This document shows, piece by piece, positions 40,222 to 44,134 of a stretch of DNA of 44,134 nucleotides; position 1 is the first letter of the stretch, and each line of letters opens with the position of its first letter. The stretch covers positions 1 through 44,134 of the forward strand of contig JACRPR010000136.1 in the NCBI GenBank assembly GCA_016223105.1. Direction: 5' to 3'. The DNA comes from Chloroflexota bacterium. GTDB lineage: Bacteria; Chloroflexota; Anaerolineae; UBA4142. A program made the position numbers and the translations under genes. The notes below the pieces were generated by a model. It did no database searches and was not told where the DNA came from. It saw only the letters and a list, made by a program, of their open reading frames with translations.

Positions 40222-41700
40222 TTACCACGCCGCGCGCAGTTCGCTGATCGCTCTGGTCGTCAAGCGCCGATAGCGCGCCTCGGGCGGCGCGATGATCGCG
40301 AGAATGAGCGGCTGTTCCATTCCCTCAAAATAACGACACACCAGGCGCGTGCGGTCGCCGACAACGATGGACACTTCGTCCACCAGCGACAACGCGAGTT
40401 GTGCCTGGGTCTGCAAAATGAAATCGCGCACATTCGATTTCTCCACGAATTTGTTTGACGGCGCGTTGCATTTGCAAGTACACCAAGCCGAGCGTCGCGT
40501 CTTTACGGACGACCGCGCTCAGCATCGCGTCCGGTCCCGCGCGCGCGACGATGCCGATCTGCGCGTCCAACTCGCCCAGACTGATGCGGTCGGTTACGCT
40601 CACCAATTGCGCGATCGGGCGCGTGATGCTTTGCACGACGAGCAAGATTAACCCGGTCGCGACGCCGAGCATCCCGACCACAAACACCAGGTTGACCACG
40701 CGCATTTGATTCACGCCCGCGACGCGCGCTTGCAACAGCGTTTGCAGAATACCTTGAAGCGTGTCGCCCAATTTGAAATTTGCTTCGATGCCGCGCGTCG
40801 CGATGTTGAAATATTCTTCCGACGAAATATCAATCGTCGCCGCGTTCACGATGCGCTTGTCGAGCGTGTCGAGAAAGGTCGTCGTGTTCGCGACGCCGGT
40901 TTGCAACGCGTCTTTTGCGCCGGTTTGCGTTTGCGGGCTGACGCTCATCGTATGCCGCACGCTTTGATTCACCCCATCCAACGCGAGCCGCGACCGCGTG
41001 AGCAAAAACGCGAGTTGTTGTTTTTCCGCCGCGCTCGCGGTTTTGCGAAACGCCGCGAGCGTGCCGAGCGCGCGGGCTTGAACGCGGTCGCGAAGACGCC
41101 GGGCGCGGTCGCGCGATCAACCTGGTTCGCAATCGCGGCTAACACGGCTTGCCACGTTTCGAGAACTTCGAGGCGCATAAAATCTTGACCGAGCGCGCTG
41201 GAAGGGTCGCTTTTGTACACGTTGAACGACGCGCCACCCTGCACGGTTTCGCCAAGTTTCGTTAACGCGTCCGCGCCGGTGAGGGTCGCGCCGTTCGCCG
41301 AGTACACCGTCGCGGCGACCGCGCCGTTTTGCAAAAACACCAACCCCGCGCCGCCATCGTTGAGCGCGATCTCGATATGCCCGGTGTGCGCCTCTTTTTT
41401 GAGTTTCGCCATCAAGAGTTCAAAACTGGTCAGGTCGTTGCTCAATGTTTCGTACAGCGCGTCGCGTTGGGCGGAACCGGCAATCAACGCGGTCAGTTCG
41501 CCGTCCAACCGGTACACGCTCAACGTCGCGTCTTTATCTTTCGCGCGCATCTTGACGCTTTCGAACGCCGCCAAACCGACGCGCGTGGATGGATGGCTGG
41601 GTGAGAAAAAAACCGGGGTAGCGCGTGGGGAATTGCGCGCGCCCACGTACGGATTGAGGGAAAAACAAAAACGGATTTCGTTTATGACCGGCATCGGCAT
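40222..41700 (-). pseudogene. HAMP-domain membrane sensor with N-terminal PATAN-like and C-terminal roadblock-like parts, at least two frameshifts
   Basis: Three frames on the minus strand read as one protein. Part 1 (ATG 41700, GAGGACACC upstream) runs to about 41110 and holds a DUF4388/PATAN-like domain (GHIEIALNDGGAGLVFLQNGAV...). Part 2 (about 41110 to 40450) contains an antiparallel-helix sensor region (ALGTLAAFRKTASAAEKQQLAFLLTRSR), one TM helix (VVNLVFVVGMLGVATGLILLVV) and a HAMP domain (ITRPIAQLVSVTDRISLGELDAQIG). Part 3 (about 40445 to 40222) gives VEKSNVRDFILQTQAQ... and a roadblock-like end (VGDRTRLVCRYFEGMEQPLILAIIAPPEARYRRLTT). One shift is near 41110 at a GCGCCCGGCG tract and the other near 40450 (KQI then VEKS). 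Stops end each part. Real decay or base-calling error is possible; the family assignment of the ends is tentative. Confidence 0.7.
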
Positions 41701-41931
41701 GGTGTCCTCGTCAGCAAGGACGCGGAGCGCATGCGCGCGCGCTACTCCGCGATGGGATTGCAAATGAAATGTGTGTTTCTTTATAAAGCATTTTCCGCCG
41801 CAAGTGGATAAAGCACAGTCGCGATTGCATAACCGTTGCAAAAACAAAAATCGCGCGCGTTCTTTGACCGCATTTTGACCGCTACACAACGACGTTTTGA
41901 CTTGTTGAAAATAAAATCAACGTGAACCAAA

Positions 41932-41979
41932 GTAAGGGCGAATCATCCTTCGACTACGCTCAGGACGCTTCGCCCCTAC
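41932..41979. repeat. GTAAGGGCGAA dispersed inverted repeat
   Basis: GTAAGGGCGAA (41932-41942) and TTCGCCCCTAC (41969-41979) are complementary at all but one position. It makes an apparent in-frame 23-codon extension of the CBS protein, which is rejected in favour of ATG 41991. The gap 41701-41990 holds only this repeat and no supportable gene. Confidence 0.78.
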
Positions 41980-41990
41980 ACGAGGTTGAA

Positions 41991-42431
41991 ATGGCAATGC
42001 GTAGATATCTAGTTCGCGATTGGATGACCTCCGACCCGGTGACGATTGATCCACAAACCACACTGCCCGAAGCGAATCGCTTGATGAAGGAGTGTGGCAT
42101 TCGGCGTTTGCCCGTCGTTGACAATGGACGACTCGTCGGCATCGTAACGCTCGGCGATGTGCGCGAAGCGTCGCCCTCGTGCGCGACCTCGCTCAGCATT
42201 TACGAGTTGAACTATTTGATCGCGCGCCTCACGGTTGGACACATCATGACGCGCGAGCCAATCACGATCGCACCCGATTCGTCCATCGAAGCCGCGGCGC
42301 GTTTGATGCTCGAACACAAAGTCAGTAGTTTGCCGGTCGTGGATGGAACCAAAGTCGTCGGCATCATTACCGAGTCGGATATTTTTCGATTGCTGGTCAA
42401 CGAAGGCGAACTGCGCCCGGCGTTCGCGTAA
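41991..42431 (+). CDS. Two-CBS-domain protein
   Basis: A 146-residue protein of two tandem CBS motifs. The first is about 5-60 (DWMTSDPVTIDPQTTLPEANRLMKECGIRRLPVVDNGRLVGIVTLGDV) and the second about 80-138 (VGHIMTREPITIAPDSSIEAAARLMLEHKVSSLPVVDGTKVVGIITESDIFRLL). CBS pairs bind adenosine nucleotides and regulate partner proteins, so it is probably a small energy-sensing regulator. GAGGTTGAA precedes the ATG at 41991. It ends at a terminator 7 nt before 42438, and the GltD-like gene starts soon after. Confidence 0.92.
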   Translation: MAMRRYLVRDWMTSDPVTIDPQTTLPEANRLMKECGIRRLPVVDNGRLVGIVTLGDVREASPSCATSLSIYELNYLIARLTVGHIMTREPITIAPDSSIEAAARLMLEHKVSSLPVVDGTKVVGIITESDIFRLLVNEGELRPAFA

Positions 42432-42437
42432 TTGCAG

Positions 42438-42462
42438 AGGCGAGCGAAGATGCTCGCCTTTT
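42438..42462 (+). terminator. Short terminator after the CBS gene
   Basis: AGGCGAGC / GCTCGCCT stem (42438-42445, 42452-42459) with loop GAAGAT and TTTT at 42459-42462. It may be partial, as the next gene starts only 24 nt later. Confidence 0.65.
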
Positions 42463-42485
42463 GAAATATCTCGAGGAGCGAGGAA

Positions 42486-43946
42486 ATGGCAAAACGATTT
42501 GATCGCACCGGCGATGTTGAAATCAATCGCAAAGACCGTTTGAAAATTCCGCGCCAGGTGATGCACAAACAAAAACCCACCGAGCGCGTGCATAATTTTT
42601 CCGAAGTCTATTTGGGCTTTGATGCAGAAACCGCGCAACTCGAAGCGTCGCGTTGTTTGCAATGTCCCGAATTATCCGGGTGCGCCGGCGCGTGTCCACT
42701 GCACAATGATATTCCGCGCGCAATGTGGCACATTTCGCGCGGCGAATTTTTGCAAGCCGCCGCGGTCTATCGCGAAACGAGCAATTTGCCGGAAGTGTGC
42801 GGACGCGTTTGCCCGCAAGAAAAATTGTGCCAGGGTTCGTGCGTCGTCGGCAAACGCGACCAGCCGGTCTTTCTCGGCAAACTCGAATACTTTGTTACCG
42901 ATTACGAACGCCGCACGGTCGGTTTGAAAAAACCGGAGATCGCGCCAGCCACCGGCAAACGCATCGCGATCGTCGGCGCGGGTCCCGCCGGACTCGCGGT
43001 CGCGGAAGAATTGATCAAACGCGGACACGCCGCGACCGTGTTTGAAATTTTGCCGGTCGCGGGCGGCGTGATGGTGTACGGCATTCCCAGTTTCAAACTC
43101 GATAAACAAGTCATCGCCGACAAAGTGGAATTTCTGAAATCCATCGGCGTTGAATTTGTTTTCAACACAACCATCGGCAAAGACAAAACGTTGAACGATT
43201 TATTCGCGGACGGTTATCATTCGATCTTTCTCGGCACGGGCGCGTGGGTGCCGACGAAATTAAATTTGCCCGGCGAAAATCTCAAGGGCATTTACATGGC
43301 GACCGAGTATTTGATTCGCGGCAACTTGTCGCCGGATTATTTGCCCGAAGGATTTAAGGATCGCCCCGAAGCCGGCAAACACATCGCGATTTTGGGCGGC
43401 GGCGATACGGCGATGGATTGCGTGCGGACTGCGCGGCGTTTGCAAATTCAAGCCGGGATCACGGACGGATCGGTGATTGATTATTATCGCCGCACTGAAA
43501 AAGAAATGCCGGGCAAAGCGGAAGAGCGCACGAACGCGAACGAAGAAGGCATCGAGTTTAAATTCCTCGTCGCGCCGGTTCAATTTTTGGGCGATGAAAC
43601 CGGACACGTTTGCAAAATGGAATTACTGCGAATGGAACTTGGTGAACCCGATGCGTCCGGTCGGCGTCGCCCGATTGAAGTCGAAGGTTCCAATTTCGTC
43701 GTCGAAGCGGACACGGTGGTGTGCGCGCTCGGCTATAACCAGGATCGCACAATCGAAAAAACAACACCAGGTTTGAAAGTGGACAAGTGGGGTTGTTACA
43801 TCGTGGATCAAAATTCCGGCGCGACTTCAATCCCAGGTGTGTATGCCGGTGGCGATGCAGTCACCGGCGCAGACCTGGTCGTAACCGCGATGGCGGCTGG
43901 TCGGCGCGCCGCGCTCGCGATGGATCAGTACTTGCGCGACAAGTAG
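42486..43946 (+). CDS. Glutamate synthase beta subunit-like flavoprotein (GltD/NfnB type)
   Basis: A 486-residue NAD(P)H-linked flavoprotein. The N-terminal Cys-rich part (RCLQCPELSGCAGACPLHNDIP, ... VCGRVCPQEKLCQGSCVVG) binds two [4Fe-4S] clusters. The FAD site is IAIVGAGPAGLAVAEELIKRGH (near 160), and the NAD(P)H site IAILGGGDTAMDCVRTARRL (near 300). The C-terminal GVYAGGDAVTGADLVVTAMAAGR binds FAD. Homologues work as the small subunit of glutamate synthase or as NfnB/SudA, moving electrons between NADPH and ferredoxin. No large GltB subunit is nearby, so the electron-transfer role is favoured, in keeping with the ferredoxin-linked operon 2.4 kb upstream. GGAGCGAGGAA precedes the ATG. Confidence 0.9.
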   Translation: MAKRFDRTGDVEINRKDRLKIPRQVMHKQKPTERVHNFSEVYLGFDAETAQLEASRCLQCPELSGCAGACPLHNDIPRAMWHISRGEFLQAAAVYRETSNLPEVCGRVCPQEKLCQGSCVVGKRDQPVFLGKLEYFVTDYERRTVGLKKPEIAPATGKRIAIVGAGPAGLAVAEELIKRGHAATVFEILPVAGGVMVYGIPSFKLDKQVIADKVEFLKSIGVEFVFNTTIGKDKTLNDLFADGYHSIFLGTGAWVPTKLNLPGENLKGIYMATEYLIRGNLSPDYLPEGFKDRPEAGKHIAILGGGDTAMDCVRTARRLQIQAGITDGSVIDYYRRTEKEMPGKAEERTNANEEGIEFKFLVAPVQFLGDETGHVCKMELLRMELGEPDASGRRRPIEVEGSNFVVEADTVVCALGYNQDRTIEKTTPGLKVDKWGCYIVDQNSGATSIPGVYAGGDAVTGADLVVTAMAAGRRAALAMDQYLRDK

Positions 43947-43947
43947 G

Positions 43948-44134
43948 GCAAATTTCCAATTTGCCTAATCGCAAATTGGAAATTTGCGTTACGGTGGGCA
44001 AATTTCCAATTTGCCCAATCGCAAATTGGAAATTTGCGTTACGGTGGACAAATTTCCAATTTGCCCAATCGTAAATTGGAAATTTGCGTTACGGTGGACA
44101 AGTTTCCAATTTGCCCAATCGCAAATTGGAAATT
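43948..44134. repeat. 50-bp tandem array of palindromes, truncated by the window end
   Basis: Units of 50 bp start at about 43948, 43998, 44048 and 44098, the last incomplete. Each unit has arms GCAAATTTCCAATTTGC and GCAAATTGGAAATTTGC, which are exact complements, with a 6-nt loop (CTAATC or CCAATC/CCAATCG type) and a spacer GTTACGGTGG. Units differ at few positions. It is not a CRISPR array, since spacers are not unique. Confidence 0.92.

Noticed and set aside
41922-41990. N-terminal extension of the CBS protein
   Set aside because: The codons come from an inverted repeat, and ATG 41991 has a ribosome site.
43948-44134. CRISPR array
   Set aside because: Repeat and spacer are both constant, the unit is a palindrome, and there are no cas genes.
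1-44134. tRNA, rRNA, integrase, transposase or phage genes
   Set aside because: I looked for characteristic motifs and found none. A dedicated search tool was not available, so short tRNA genes cannot be fully ruled out.

Overview
The window looks like part of the chromosome of an uncultured, high-GC Chloroflexota bacterium, probably Anaerolineae-like. This is an inference from style, since there is no rRNA gene to confirm it. The clues are extreme use of GCG and CGC codons, lipoproteins with Lys-Glu-Val or Pro/Thr/Ala linkers, a menaquinone-type UbiA prenyltransferase, a VorB-type 2-oxoacid:ferredoxin oxidoreductase, a SARP/BTAD-NB-ARC-TPR regulator, and intergenic spaces full of short palindromic repeats. 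I saw no tRNA, rRNA, CRISPR array, transposase or phage gene.

Layout. 0-3.1 kb: a divergent complex-I antiporter-like membrane subunit, a SIMPL-domain protein and a Uma2-family protein. 3.2-10.3 kb: a YbhGFSR-like ABC exporter operon with two ABC-2 permeases, two separate ATPases and an unusual lipoprotein adaptor made of two fused HlyD units. 10.5-14.1 kb: a large soluble-sensing histidine kinase and its NarL-type response regulator. 14.4-15.8 kb: a HEAT/beta-propeller membrane protein and a small membrane protein. 16.0-18.5 kb (minus strand): a second NarL-type regulator with a broken heme-binding sensor kinase. 18.6-25.6 kb (minus strand): a two-TM protein of unknown function, an aspartic-protease pair, dihydropyrimidinase, an RHH-PIN toxin-antitoxin pair, a nitrate/sulfonate/NMT1-type ABC ATPase and binding protein without a permease, and MqnP-like UbiA. 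25.7-28.7 kb: a SARP-type regulator broken by a frameshift. 28.7-33.6 kb: an accessory-looking block with a C_GCAxxG_C_C protein, a DUF6064-type membrane protein and three lipoproteins that share one N-terminal module. 33.6-40.1 kb: an acyl-CoA ligase, a small membrane protein, a radical SAM protein and a four-subunit 2-oxoacid:ferredoxin oxidoreductase operon. 40.2-44.1 kb: a decayed HAMP sensor, a CBS-domain protein, a GltD-like flavoprotein, and a 50-bp tandem array of palindromes that runs off the window.

The most notable observation is the middle lipoprotein of the 30.7-33.6 kb block (31677-32279). Its thioredoxin fold has TGA exactly where the first Cys of the CxxC active site should be, the frame stays open on both sides, and a SECIS-compatible hairpin lies 22 nt downstream. 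It is either a selenoprotein with a W-U-A-A-C site or a point-mutated thioredoxin. Second is the fused double-HlyD adaptor. Third is a set of palindromic repeats inserted in frame inside protein genes (ABC ATPase, SARP regulator), which resembles the Rickettsia palindromic element phenomenon.

Metabolically the window fits an anaerobic or facultative heterotroph. Vor plus ferredoxin and a GltD/NfnB-like flavoprotein would move electrons from branched-chain 2-oxoacids, the acyl-CoA ligase activates fatty acids, and MqnP and the complex-I-like subunit point to a menaquinone respiratory chain. Three signalling genes are frameshifted. Genuine decay and assembly error cannot be told apart from the sequence alone.
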